A stretch of DNA of 8,206 nucleotides from Alphaproteobacteria bacterium (lineage in GTDB: Bacteria > Pseudomonadota > Alphaproteobacteria > Micavibrionales > UBA2020). The stretch spans positions 1 through 8,206 of the forward strand of contig JAGXAX010000056.1 of assembly GCA_018971405.1 (NCBI GenBank). The letters are read 5' to 3'. The position numbers were made by a program, and so were the translations under genes. Every line of letters begins with the position of its first letter. Position 1 is the stretch's first letter. Under the pieces are notes generated by a model that saw only the letters and a list, made by a program, of their open reading frames with translations, did not search any database and was not told where the DNA came from. This document shows positions 1 through 6,443 of this stretch, piece by piece.

Positions 1-67
1 TATCCGCGGCACCGGCGTCCATGCCGCTTGCCGGTTCGCTGGCCACATCAGGCGCAATATCAGACAT
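1..67 (-). CDS. N-terminal fragment of an unidentified protein (gene runs off the left edge)
   Basis: An ATG at 67-65 on the minus strand opens a frame that stays open to the window edge and encodes MSDIAPDVASEPASGMDAGA followed by AD. The fragment is rich in Ala, Asp, Pro and Ser, looks disordered, and shows no signal peptide or recognisable domain. A purine-rich GGGGG lies about 10 bases upstream of the ATG and could act as a ribosome binding site. It is divergent from flgK, so it could be another flagellar gene, but nothing in these 22 residues shows that. Function unknown; the call rests on an open frame, a plausible start and the absence of any competing gene. Confidence 0.5.
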   Translation of the reverse strand, partial: MSDIAPDVASEPASGMDAGAAD

Positions 68-219
68 CGTCTCGGTACCCCCGGTTATCATTATCTGTCA
101 GGATAGCCACCCTTGCTTGAGAACGTCTAGTCCGAACTTCCGCAAAAGATTATTTTTTAAGCGTTTCCCCTTCATAACATTACATAAAATATAGCCAATG
201 TCATAATCATGAAGTTCCG

Positions 220-235
220 TGGCACGCCTCTTGCT
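220..235 (+). promoter_or_regulatory. Sigma-54 (-24/-12) promoter of flgK-flgL
   Basis: The sequence TGGCACG-CCTC-TTGCT matches the sigma-54 consensus TGGCACG-N4-TTGCW at every position. The invariant GG (221-222) and GC (233-234) are separated by exactly 10 bases. Transcription would start near 245-247, leaving a leader of about 50 bases before the flgK ATG at 299. Sigma-54 control of hook-associated genes is established for alphaproteobacteria such as Caulobacter (RpoN with the enhancer-binding protein FlbD) and for several other flagellated groups. The upstream stretch from about 145 to 210 is strikingly AT-rich, as expected for a bendable region between an activator site and the promoter. 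I could not identify an activator site with confidence. No matching -24/-12 element faces the divergent gene at 67. The rest of the 68-298 spacer shows nothing else I can name. Confidence 0.9.
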
Positions 236-298
236 TCATAGGCAGAGGAGAAGTGTTTTTTGCCGCCCGTGGCAGGGAACAGATATGGAGTTTAAATT

Positions 299-2389
299 AT
301 GTCGTCCGTTTCATTGAACGCCGCGTTATCAGGGCTGCAAATCGCCCAGCAGCAGATCAATACCATATCGAACAACGTGGCAAACGCCACCACCCCCGGC
401 TATACGCGGAAAATTTTGCCGCAGGAAACGCAGGTCATCGACGGGCAGTCGGTCGGCGTCCTGTCCGAAAACCTGACGCGGGTCGTCAACGAGGCCCTCA
501 TCGGCGACGTCAACCAGCAAACGTCGGCCACGAATTACACCAGCGTCCAGCAAAGTTATTTCCAGCAAATCCAGGATTCCCAAGGGTCTCCGACCGGCGG
601 CACCTCGCTGAACGACCAACTGACCCAGCTCGCCAGCGCCTTCTCGCAGCTGTCGCAATCGCCCAACGACCCGACCCTCCTGAGCCAGGCACTGACGGAC
701 GCGCAGCAAACGACTTCGCAGATCAACAGCTACGCGAACCAACTGAACGGGCTGCGCGCGCAGTCGGAAAGCGACATCACCGCCGCCGTCGCCCAGGCCA
801 ATCAGGACCTCTCGAACATCGCCTCCCTGAACGTGCAGATTTCCAACCTCGCCGCGGAAGGACAGAACACCGCCGACCTGCAGGACCAGCGCGACGCCGC
901 CATCAACGACCTTTCGCAATACATGCAGGTGACGACGACGACGCAGGGGCAAATGCTCCAGGTGGCGACGCCGCAGGGGCAGGTGCTGGCGAACGCGACG
1001 GCGCAGAAGCTTTACTTCAGCCAGAGCAACATGCTGCCGTCGTCCTATTATCCGGGCGGGGGATTGAGCGGCATCACCATCGGCAGCCCCACCGGCACGG
1101 ACATCGCCGCCGGCGGCAGCCTCAGCGGCCAGCTTGGCGGGCTCCTCAACCTGCGCGACCAGGTCCTCCCGCAGTATCAGGCGCAACTCGACGAATTCTC
1201 GCAAAAGCTCGCCAGCCGCTTCAACGACGAAGGCCTTGCGCTCTTCACCGACGGCAACGGCAACGTTCCCGCCGACACCGCGCCGCCGGCGGCGCCGGCA
1301 TACGTCGGTTTCTCCAGCCTGATACAGGTCAACCCCGCCATCACCAACAACCCCGGCCTGATTCAGCAGGGAACAAGCGGTCCCGCGCAACCCGCCGGTT
1401 CAGACGAAGTCATCAACCGCATCAACATGTACGCGTTCGGCAACACCCAGTACCAGCAGGCCACCGGCAGCGTCGATATTTCCGGCGGAGGATCGCTGGA
1501 AACGATGCTCGGCCTCACCACCGACAACAACGTCGTCGGCACGGTCAATATCGCCGCCTACGCGCCCGACCTCAGCACGCTGCCGGGCGTCACGGGCTTT
1601 CCCGCCACCTTCACCATCCAGCTCGGCGCGGGCGCGCCGCAGGTCATCACCATCAACGGCACGGACACCGCCGCCGCCGTCGCCTCGAAAATCAACACCG
1701 CCGTCGGCAGCAACGTCGCCAGCATCAACGGCAACGGCGACCTCGCCCTCGACTACAAGGGCGACATCACACTGACGGACGGCGGGCAGAACATTATCTC
1801 CGCCTTCGGCCTGCCCGCCGGCACGACGGCCATGCCCGACCCGACCTTCACCGTGCAAGTCGGCACCCAGTCGCCGGTCACCATCTCGATCGCGCCGGCG
1901 GACACGTCCGCGACCCTGCTGGCAAAGCTCAACGCCGTTTCCGGTCTCACCGCTTCCCTCAACGGCAGCGGCTACCTCGTCATGACGCCGACGGAAGGCG
2001 GCGCGCTCTCCGTCATCGACACGGACGGCGGGCCGCTCGCCGCGATGGGCGTCACCACGGCCAACGTCGCCTTCTCAAGCTTCCGGCAGAGCAACGTCGG
2101 CCCGGGCGGAAATCTCTCCACCGGCCTGCTCGCTGACAGCACGCTGCAAAACTACATCAGCGGCGCCATCGCGAACCAGAGCGAGGCGGCCAACGTCAAC
2201 AAGACGCAAACCCAGAACCAGCAATCCTACCTCACCACCCTGACGACCCGCAACCAGAACACCTCCGGCGTGAACATCGACCAGGAAATGACCAGCCTGA
2301 TCCAGGTACAGTCCGCCTACACCGCCGCCGCCAAGCTCATCACCGCGACCCAGTCGCTCTTCACCGACCTGCTGAGCGCTTTTCCGTGA
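299..2389 (+). CDS. flgK: Flagellar hook-associated protein 1 (FlgK, HAP1), enlarged
   Basis: FlgK forms the first ring of the hook-filament junction and is exported through the flagellar type III apparatus. The N-terminus (residues 1-40) is the conserved axial D0 helix with the rod/hook signature NTISNNVANATTPGYTR at 21-37. The C-terminus has the matching FlgK motif VNIDQEMTSLIQVQSAY at 658-674, followed by a heptad-rich helix ending in LFTDLL. Residues 100-320 follow the FlgK pattern, with a long coiled segment at about 140-210 and LNLRDQVLPQYQAQLDEF at 283-300. No cysteine is present, as usual for exported axial proteins. At 696 residues it is longer than E. coli FlgK (about 547). The extra length lies mainly in a surface domain at about 410-600 that contains two tandem modules. 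Start chosen at 299 because GGAG at 287-290 is 8 bases upstream and the protein begins directly with the conserved helix. It is followed after 27 bases by flgL and preceded by a sigma-54 promoter. Confidence 0.96.
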   Translation: MSSVSLNAALSGLQIAQQQINTISNNVANATTPGYTRKILPQETQVIDGQSVGVLSENLTRVVNEALIGDVNQQTSATNYTSVQQSYFQQIQDSQGSPTGGTSLNDQLTQLASAFSQLSQSPNDPTLLSQALTDAQQTTSQINSYANQLNGLRAQSESDITAAVAQANQDLSNIASLNVQISNLAAEGQNTADLQDQRDAAINDLSQYMQVTTTTQGQMLQVATPQGQVLANATAQKLYFSQSNMLPSSYYPGGGLSGITIGSPTGTDIAAGGSLSGQLGGLLNLRDQVLPQYQAQLDEFSQKLASRFNDEGLALFTDGNGNVPADTAPPAAPAYVGFSSLIQVNPAITNNPGLIQQGTSGPAQPAGSDEVINRINMYAFGNTQYQQATGSVDISGGGSLETMLGLTTDNNVVGTVNIAAYAPDLSTLPGVTGFPATFTIQLGAGAPQVITINGTDTAAAVASKINTAVGSNVASINGNGDLALDYKGDITLTDGGQNIISAFGLPAGTTAMPDPTFTVQVGTQSPVTISIAPADTSATLLAKLNAVSGLTASLNGSGYLVMTPTEGGALSVIDTDGGPLAAMGVTTANVAFSSFRQSNVGPGGNLSTGLLADSTLQNYISGAIANQSEAANVNKTQTQNQQSYLTTLTTRNQNTSGVNIDQEMTSLIQVQSAYTAAAKLITATQSLFTDLLSAFP
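1610..2050 (+). repeat. Two tandem modules inside FlgK resembling flagellin-IN repeats
   Basis: FlgK residues 438-504 and 517-584 are imperfect copies of one module of about 67 residues. Each begins with a beta strand of the form FT-I/V-Q-L/V-G and continues with a second strand (VITI, VTISI). A short helix with a shared A-K-I/L-N core (VASKINTAVG, LLAKLNAVSG) comes next. Then come A-S-I/L-N-G-N/S-G, a strand (LALDY, LVMTP), a D-G-G turn, and an A-F/M-G ending. This layout resembles the flagellin hook IN motif found in flagellins and FliD; the family link is from pattern memory, not a profile search. The modules sit in the solvent-exposed part of the protein, so they are candidates for surface decoration or subunit contacts. 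Confidence 0.7.
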
Positions 2390-2416
2390 AAGATTGAAAC
2401 ATAAGGGAGACAGACC

Positions 2417-3433
2417 ATGAGCTCGACAAACAACGTATCGCTGATCGGACAGATCACGTCCCAGTCGCAGAACCTCGCCACCCTGCGCCAGCAGCTGAAC
2501 GACCTGTCGCAGCAGGCGACGACGGGGCAGGTCGCCAGCGACTACAGCGGCCTCGGCACAAAGGCAGAGCCGGTCCTGAACCTCAACGCCCAGCAGCCCC
2601 TGATACAGGGCTATCAGGACAACATCACCAACGTCTCGAACAAGATGACGCTGATGAACAACGCCCTGTCGCAGATCGCCACCGTCGGCAACAACCTCGT
2701 CTCCGCCATCCAGACCCAGCTGCAAAACAGCCCCACCAACGTCGCCAACGTCCAGCAGATCGCGGCGCAGGGCCTGCAGACGGTCGAGGACATGCTGAAC
2801 CAGAACATCGACGGGCAATATCTCTTCGCCGGCTCCAGCTCCTCCACGCCGCCCTTCGCCGACAACAGCACGCTCAACTCGAATTTCAACAACCAGATCC
2901 AGAGCTGGCTCGCGACCGGCAACACGTCGGCGCTGACGACGGCGATCAACGGCTTTTCCGCGACGAACCTCGGCCTTTCCGCCGGCCTCGCGACGTCCGG
3001 CAACGTGACGACGCAGGTCGATGCCAACACCAACGTCGATTACACGGTGAAGGCCGACGGTTCCGGATTTCAGGATCTGATCCGCGCCCTCACGCTCGTC
3101 GCCAACACGCCCTATCCGGGCGCGTCGAACACCGCGACGGGCCCCGACTACCAGAACCTCATGAACGACGCCCTGACGACCGCCCAGAAAGGCGTGACGG
3201 AAGTCAACAACACCTCGCAGTCGCTGGCGGGCAAGTTCGCGCAAGTCAAGGCCATCGGCGACCAGAACACCTCCGACCTGACGGTCGTGCAAAACCAGCT
3301 TTCGACCCTCACCACCGCCGACACCACGACCGCGATCACGGAAATGCAGGCGCTGCAGACGCAGCTCACCTCGTCCTATCAGGTGACAAACATCGTCAGC
3401 AAGCTCTCGCTCGTCAATTACCTGACGTTCTAG
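2417..3433 (+). CDS. flgL: Flagellar hook-associated protein 3 (FlgL, HAP3)
   Basis: FlgL forms the second junction ring, between FlgK and the filament. The 338 residues show the flagellin-like plan: a long N-terminal coiled coil (about 5-130), a small variable middle (about 140-215) and a C-terminal coiled coil (about 250-330). The FlgL hallmark YLFAGSSSSTPPF lies at 135-147. The C-terminal YQVTNIVSKLSLVNYL at 321-336 is typical of FlgL rather than flagellin. Length is close to that of E. coli FlgL (about 317), and there is no cysteine. The start at 2417 is supported by AAGGGAGA at 2403-2410, about 7 bases upstream. It follows flgK by 27 bases with no terminator between, so it is cotranscribed from the sigma-54 promoter. 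Its last 20 bases overlap the end of the convergent LysR gene, and I found no intrinsic terminator just downstream of it. Confidence 0.95.
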   Translation: MSSTNNVSLIGQITSQSQNLATLRQQLNDLSQQATTGQVASDYSGLGTKAEPVLNLNAQQPLIQGYQDNITNVSNKMTLMNNALSQIATVGNNLVSAIQTQLQNSPTNVANVQQIAAQGLQTVEDMLNQNIDGQYLFAGSSSSTPPFADNSTLNSNFNNQIQSWLATGNTSALTTAINGFSATNLGLSAGLATSGNVTTQVDANTNVDYTVKADGSGFQDLIRALTLVANTPYPGASNTATGPDYQNLMNDALTTAQKGVTEVNNTSQSLAGKFAQVKAIGDQNTSDLTVVQNQLSTLTTADTTTAITEMQALQTQLTSSYQVTNIVSKLSLVNYLTF

Positions 3434-4283
3434 CGCCGTCCGTCCGGAAAAAATCGCGTATGGCGGCGTTGATCGCCTGAAGGGCCTTCACGTTCCTGTT
3501 TTCCATGCGATAGATCAGGCAATGCTCGTCGTAAAACACCGGGGCATGAGCAACCTGCTCCAGTTTCTTTCTGGCCCTGCGGGCGACCTGCGCGGGCAAA
3601 ATACCGATGCCGCCCCCGTGCGCCGTGATATCCGCGATCACTTCCAGATTGTCGGACGTGATGATCCGCCCGAACACGAAGCCTGCCTTTTTCATTTTCC
3701 CGAGGAGAGATTGGGTCTGGACGAGATCGGGGTCGCACACAAGGACGGAGGGATTGTGCTTTTTCACGGCCGACCACAGGCGGACCTCGTCCCTGCACAA
3801 CGGATGGATGATCAGGTCGGGATGCTGGACGGGGTTGACGACGATCCCGGCGTCCACTTTCGAGCCGATGACGTCGGCGGCGATCTTCCGCGACAAATCA
3901 TGCCGCAAGGACACGTGCAGGTCGGGATGCGCCGCCATGAGGCCGGGCAAAAACCCCGACAGGGAATGCAGCGCGACTGAAGCATGGCAACCGATGACAT
4001 ATGAGCCGCGGATCTCGCGCATGGATGTCTGCGCCCCCGTCCTGACCCCCTCCCAGACCTGCAGCAGGCTGCGGGCATGATGATGAAGCTGCCTGCCTGC
4101 CTGCGTCAGGACGACGCCACGCTTGCCGCGCGTCAGCAGCGGAACGCCGACTGCATGTTCAAGCCGCTGCATGGCCAGAGAGAGCGACGGCTGGCTTATG
4201 CCGAGCCTCTCCGCGGCGCGGGACAGGTTCAGCGTGTGGGCGACTTCGATGAAATAGGTCAGGTCGGCAGGCGACGGAACCAT
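3414..4283 (-). CDS. LysR-family transcriptional regulator
   Basis: A DNA-binding regulator of standard LysR size (289 residues; family about 290-310). The N-terminal winged helix-turn-helix spans about 5-65: LTYFIEVAHTLNLSRAAERL, then GISQPSLSLAMQRLEHAVGV, then LLTRGKRGVVLTQAGRQL. The linker helix runs to about 88. The effector-binding domain covers 91-280 and includes the usual GGGIGILPAQVARR segment at 223-236. Start at 4283 fits the family, whose first helix begins within the first ten residues. The ribosome binding site is weak (AGGT about 8 bases upstream). It is divergent from the DOPA dioxygenase-family gene, the classic arrangement for a LysR protein and its target, so it probably controls that gene in response to an aromatic or related ligand (inference). 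A T-N11-A dyad over its own start codon suggests autorepression. Confidence 0.93.
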   Translation of the reverse strand: MVPSPADLTYFIEVAHTLNLSRAAERLGISQPSLSLAMQRLEHAVGVPLLTRGKRGVVLTQAGRQLHHHARSLLQVWEGVRTGAQTSMREIRGSYVIGCHASVALHSLSGFLPGLMAAHPDLHVSLRHDLSRKIAADVIGSKVDAGIVVNPVQHPDLIIHPLCRDEVRLWSAVKKHNPSVLVCDPDLVQTQSLLGKMKKAGFVFGRIITSDNLEVIADITAHGGGIGILPAQVARRARKKLEQVAHAPVFYDEHCLIYRMENRNVKALQAINAAIRDFFRTDGARTSGN

Positions 4284-4297
4284 AGCTTTTACCTATG
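4281..4297. promoter_or_regulatory. LysR-type operator dyad overlapping the regulator's start codon
   Basis: CATAG-N7-CTATG is a perfect 5-bp inverted repeat. It places T4283 and A4295 exactly 11 bases apart, which is the T-N11-A core within an interrupted dyad that LysR-family proteins recognise. It covers the regulator's ATG (4283-4281), so bound protein would block its own transcription or initiation, as in classical LysR autorepression. Site recognition is from the motif only. Confidence 0.5.
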
Positions 4298-4320
4298 ATA
4301 ATTATTAAATATAATTATTA
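4298..4320. repeat. Duplicated AT-rich palindrome in the divergent promoter region
   Basis: The 10-mer ATAATTATTA occurs at 4298-4307 and again at 4311-4320, separated by AAT. Each copy contains the self-complementary 8-mer ATAATTAT, so the pair also forms a larger interrupted dyad. A consensus-like -10 hexamer TATAAT lies at 4310-4315 on the plus strand, and another at 4322-4317 on the minus strand; neither has a convincing -35 hexamer at 16-18 bases. The region is therefore the likely divergent promoter, possibly activator-dependent, and could contain additional regulator half-sites adjoining the dyad at 4281-4297. Confidence 0.45.
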
Positions 4321-4405
4321 TATCTATGGAATGAAAAAAGATAGGGTTTTTTCTACGCTGGCGCAAACAGCGCGGCGAAACAAAGCACGAGAAAGGATAA
4401 AAACC

Positions 4406-4807
4406 ATGTACGGAACGGAATTTAACGAAGTCGCCAACCCCAAGGCCTACCACATCCATGTCTATTTCGAGAAAGGGACGCCATCGGAAATGGAGGCTAT
4501 CGTCCTTATGGATGCCCTGCTCTCCAAATTTCCCGCCGGCATCCGGGGCGTGCACGAAGTCGATGCCGGAAGGGGGCCGCACACGCAGCCCAATCTTTCA
4601 GCGACAATCAAAAACGACGCCTTCGGCGCAGTCGTTTCATGGCTGCAGATGAACAACCGCGGCCTCTCCATCCTCATCCACCCGCGCACGGGCGACGAGT
4701 GGAAAGACCATGCCGAAGCGCCGCTGTGGATCAGAAATCCGGTCGCCTTCGACCCTGCATTCCTCGAGCAGGTGCGGCCGAAAAAGGCCGGAAAACCCGG
4801 CCTCTAA
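4406..4807 (+). CDS. DOPA 4,5-dioxygenase-family protein
   Basis: A 133-residue protein of the small DOPA 4,5-dioxygenase family (the fungal DODA type, not the LigB type). Characterised fungal members cleave the catechol ring of DOPA in an extradiol manner with non-haem iron; the substrate of bacterial members is generally not established. Family features are AYHIHVYF at 14-21 (H16, H18), GRGPHTQPN at 55-63 (H59), WLQMNNRGLSILIHPRTGD at 79-97 (H92) and KDHAEAPLWIR at 100-110 (H102). The histidines are candidate metal ligands. An in-frame ATG at 4295 would add 37 AT-rich, low-complexity residues and overlap the promoter. I prefer 4406 because AAAGGA at 4392-4397 lies 8 bases upstream and the conserved region starts soon after. 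It is divergent from the LysR gene and ends in an intrinsic terminator, so it is probably a single-gene transcript. Confidence 0.87.
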   Translation: MYGTEFNEVANPKAYHIHVYFEKGTPSEMEAIVLMDALLSKFPAGIRGVHEVDAGRGPHTQPNLSATIKNDAFGAVVSWLQMNNRGLSILIHPRTGDEWKDHAEAPLWIRNPVAFDPAFLEQVRPKKAGKPGL

Positions 4808-4818
4808 GGCACGCGGAG

Positions 4819-4851
4819 GGGAAAGCCGGCACGCGCCGGTTTTCCCTTTTT
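4819..4851 (+). terminator. Intrinsic terminator of the dioxygenase gene
   Basis: A 12-bp stem (GGGAAAGCCGGC at 4819-4830 pairing with 4835-4846, one G-U pair) closes a 4-base ACGC loop and is followed at once by TTTTT (4847-4851). It begins 11 bases after the stop codon of the dioxygenase gene. On the minus strand the hairpin is not followed by a T run, so it is a plus-strand terminator. It could still act as a 3' stability stem for the converging RNase J-like transcript, which ends at 4866. Confidence 0.92.
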
Positions 4852-4865
4852 CCGTCCGGGGGATT

Positions 4866-6443
4866 TTAGTCCGCCTTGAAAATTTTTGGCCGGTGCCTGA
4901 CGTTGCCGTTCACGGAGGGCTTCGCGTTTTTGCGCGCCGGCTTTTCCTGCGGCGCGGAGACCTGGATATAATAGCGCTCGCTCCAGTTCGACCCCTGCAG
5001 CGTCTTGAGGCCGGTCATCGGCGCCTTGCCTTTCGTCTCCGGCACGGCGGATTTCGCGGCGCGGCGCGACACTTTGATGACGTCGCCGTTGTCGGCGCGC
5101 ACCACCTTCCGCCCCATCTTTTCGACCGCAGCGGCGCAGGCTTCGCGCAGCGCCGCCGAACCGTGCATGGGCAGGACGTGTTTCGGATCGGCGAGCTTCA
5201 CCATCTCGACGATCTCCGGCAGGCGGGCGTGCCCCGGCGGATAGAGCGGCAGATCGCCGCTGGTGAGCACCGTGAAGCCCTTGGCGCGCAGCGTCGACAG
5301 CAGCCTGTTGCGCTGGCCGATCTGCCCCGGCATCGACGGCGCGCAGAAGACGATGACGTCTTTCGCCGGATCGAGCGCGAGCGCGTTGTGGCGCCCCTCC
5401 GCTGCGCGCGTCAGGGCGGCATTGGCGTGCCCCTGCGACCCCGTCACGACGACGACGGAACTTTCCGGCACGGCCTGCGCCAGATCCTGCGCCGCACGGC
5501 CCGCGCCGAGAATGCGCAGGTCGAGGTTCACCCCCAGTTGGTCGGCAAGCGTCAGTCCCGTGTCGCGCAGGGCCGCCAGAGACTGCTCGTGCGCCGCGCC
5601 GGCGACCCAGAGCGTGCGCTTTTCCGCCGCCGCGACCGCGGCCACGCTCGCAAGATTTTCCTCGTAGCCGCTCATCACCGCGACGATGATCCGCTTGCCG
5701 GGATTCTCCGCAATCACGTCGTGCAGCGCCTCGCGCATATCGTGCTCGGTCACGGCGTCGTGATCCTTTTCCGCACCCGTCGAGTCGAGCAGCAGCAGAT
5801 CGACCGGCTTCGAGACGACGCTCTTGAACTGCGCCTCGTTGAAGGCCGGGCCCCACAGGACGGACTGGTCCATCTTGAAATCGCCGGTGTGCAGGATGGT
5901 GCCTTCCGGCGTATCGATGAAAAACCCCACCGATTGCGGCGTCGAATGGCTGACCCAGAAGGCCTTCACGGCAACGGCGCCTTCCTGAATGTCCTTGCCG
6001 GGCGCGATGGTGTAGATCTTCGGCCATTCCGACGGGTCTATGCCTGCGTTGCTGAGGTCCTGCTGGAAGCGCCGCGCCGTATAAGGCGTGGCGTAAATTT
6101 TCGGCAGCTTGTAGCCCATCAGGATCAAAAGCGGCAGCGCGCCGGAATGGTCGGGGTGATTGTGCGTCAGAAAAATGGAGTCGATCGGCAGTTCCGGTTT
6201 GTGGGCGGGATCATCCGTCTTATAGAGAAACCTTGCATAATCGGCCAGCACGGTATCCGATTGCGCGAGCTCCGGATATTCCGGCGCGTGTTTGTCGCCC
6301 TGCAGGAGGCCTGCGTCGAACAGCAGCACCTTGCGGCATTTCTTGCCGTTTTCATCTTCATATTCGTAAACGCAGAGGCCGGAATTGGCGCCGATATTAT
6401 GCTTGTTGTTGCCGCCGAGGATGTGCCACTGCAAGGAACTCAT
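4866..6443 (-). CDS. Divergent RNase J-like beta-CASP metallo-beta-lactamase
   Basis: A 525-residue zinc-dependent hydrolase of the metallo-beta-lactamase/beta-CASP group, closest in layout to ribonuclease J (5'-3' exo/endoribonuclease, about 550 residues). Visible motifs are LGGNNKHNIGANS at 9-21 (replacing the usual GG-EIG-N), motif II THNHPDH at 93-99, motif III H166, and motif IV HTGDFKMD at 185-192. LLLLDSTGAE at 216-225 resembles RNase J DSTNAE. The beta-CASP part has VVTGSQGHANAAL at 332-344 (RNase J-like GSQG), PPGHA with H405 and PMHGS with H427. The catalytic set therefore looks complete. Odd points: HNHPDH instead of HxHEDH, and a short C-terminus with a basic Lys/Arg/Pro-rich tail after about 455. 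Start chosen at 6443, where ATG overlaps the IscX-like TGA (ATGA) and GGGAG lies about 11 bases upstream; a start at 6521 would add 26 residues inside the upstream gene. RNA processing is likely but not proven, and another beta-CASP substrate is possible. Confidence 0.85.
   Translation of the reverse strand: MSSLQWHILGGNNKHNIGANSGLCVYEYEDENGKKCRKVLLFDAGLLQGDKHAPEYPELAQSDTVLADYARFLYKTDDPAHKPELPIDSIFLTHNHPDHSGALPLLILMGYKLPKIYATPYTARRFQQDLSNAGIDPSEWPKIYTIAPGKDIQEGAVAVKAFWVSHSTPQSVGFFIDTPEGTILHTGDFKMDQSVLWGPAFNEAQFKSVVSKPVDLLLLDSTGAEKDHDAVTEHDMREALHDVIAENPGKRIIVAVMSGYEENLASVAAVAAAEKRTLWVAGAAHEQSLAALRDTGLTLADQLGVNLDLRILGAGRAAQDLAQAVPESSVVVVTGSQGHANAALTRAAEGRHNALALDPAKDVIVFCAPSMPGQIGQRNRLLSTLRAKGFTVLTSGDLPLYPPGHARLPEIVEMVKLADPKHVLPMHGSAALREACAAAVEKMGRKVVRADNGDVIKVSRRAAKSAVPETKGKAPMTGLKTLQGSNWSERYYIQVSAPQEKPARKNAKPSVNGNVRHRPKIFKAD

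Noticed and set aside
177..201. ACATT-N15-AATGT inverted repeat upstream of the sigma-54 promoter, considered as an activator site
   Set aside because: Only five bases per arm in a very AT-rich stretch, with no match to an activator consensus I can state with confidence.
253..2136. A 627-residue plus-strand ORF overlapping flgK in another frame
   Set aside because: It is an out-of-frame reading of flgK: Arg/His/Pro-rich, low complexity, no domain, produced by the strong GC third-position bias. flgK has conserved motifs at both ends.
2075..3292. A 405-residue minus-strand ORF opposite flgK-flgL
   Set aside because: An antisense shadow of flgL with Val/Gly/Arg-rich composition and no recognisable domain; FlgL on the other strand is unambiguous.
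4295..4405. A 37-residue N-terminal extension of the dioxygenase-family protein from the ATG at 4295
   Set aside because: The added residues come from the AT-rich operator region, have no ribosome binding site of note and lie outside the family domain; AAAGGA correctly precedes the ATG at 4406.
4786..4802. Hairpin GGCCGG-AAAAC-CCGGCC at the end of the dioxygenase gene
   Set aside because: It lies inside the coding sequence and has no T run after it; the real terminator is the next hairpin at 4819-4851.
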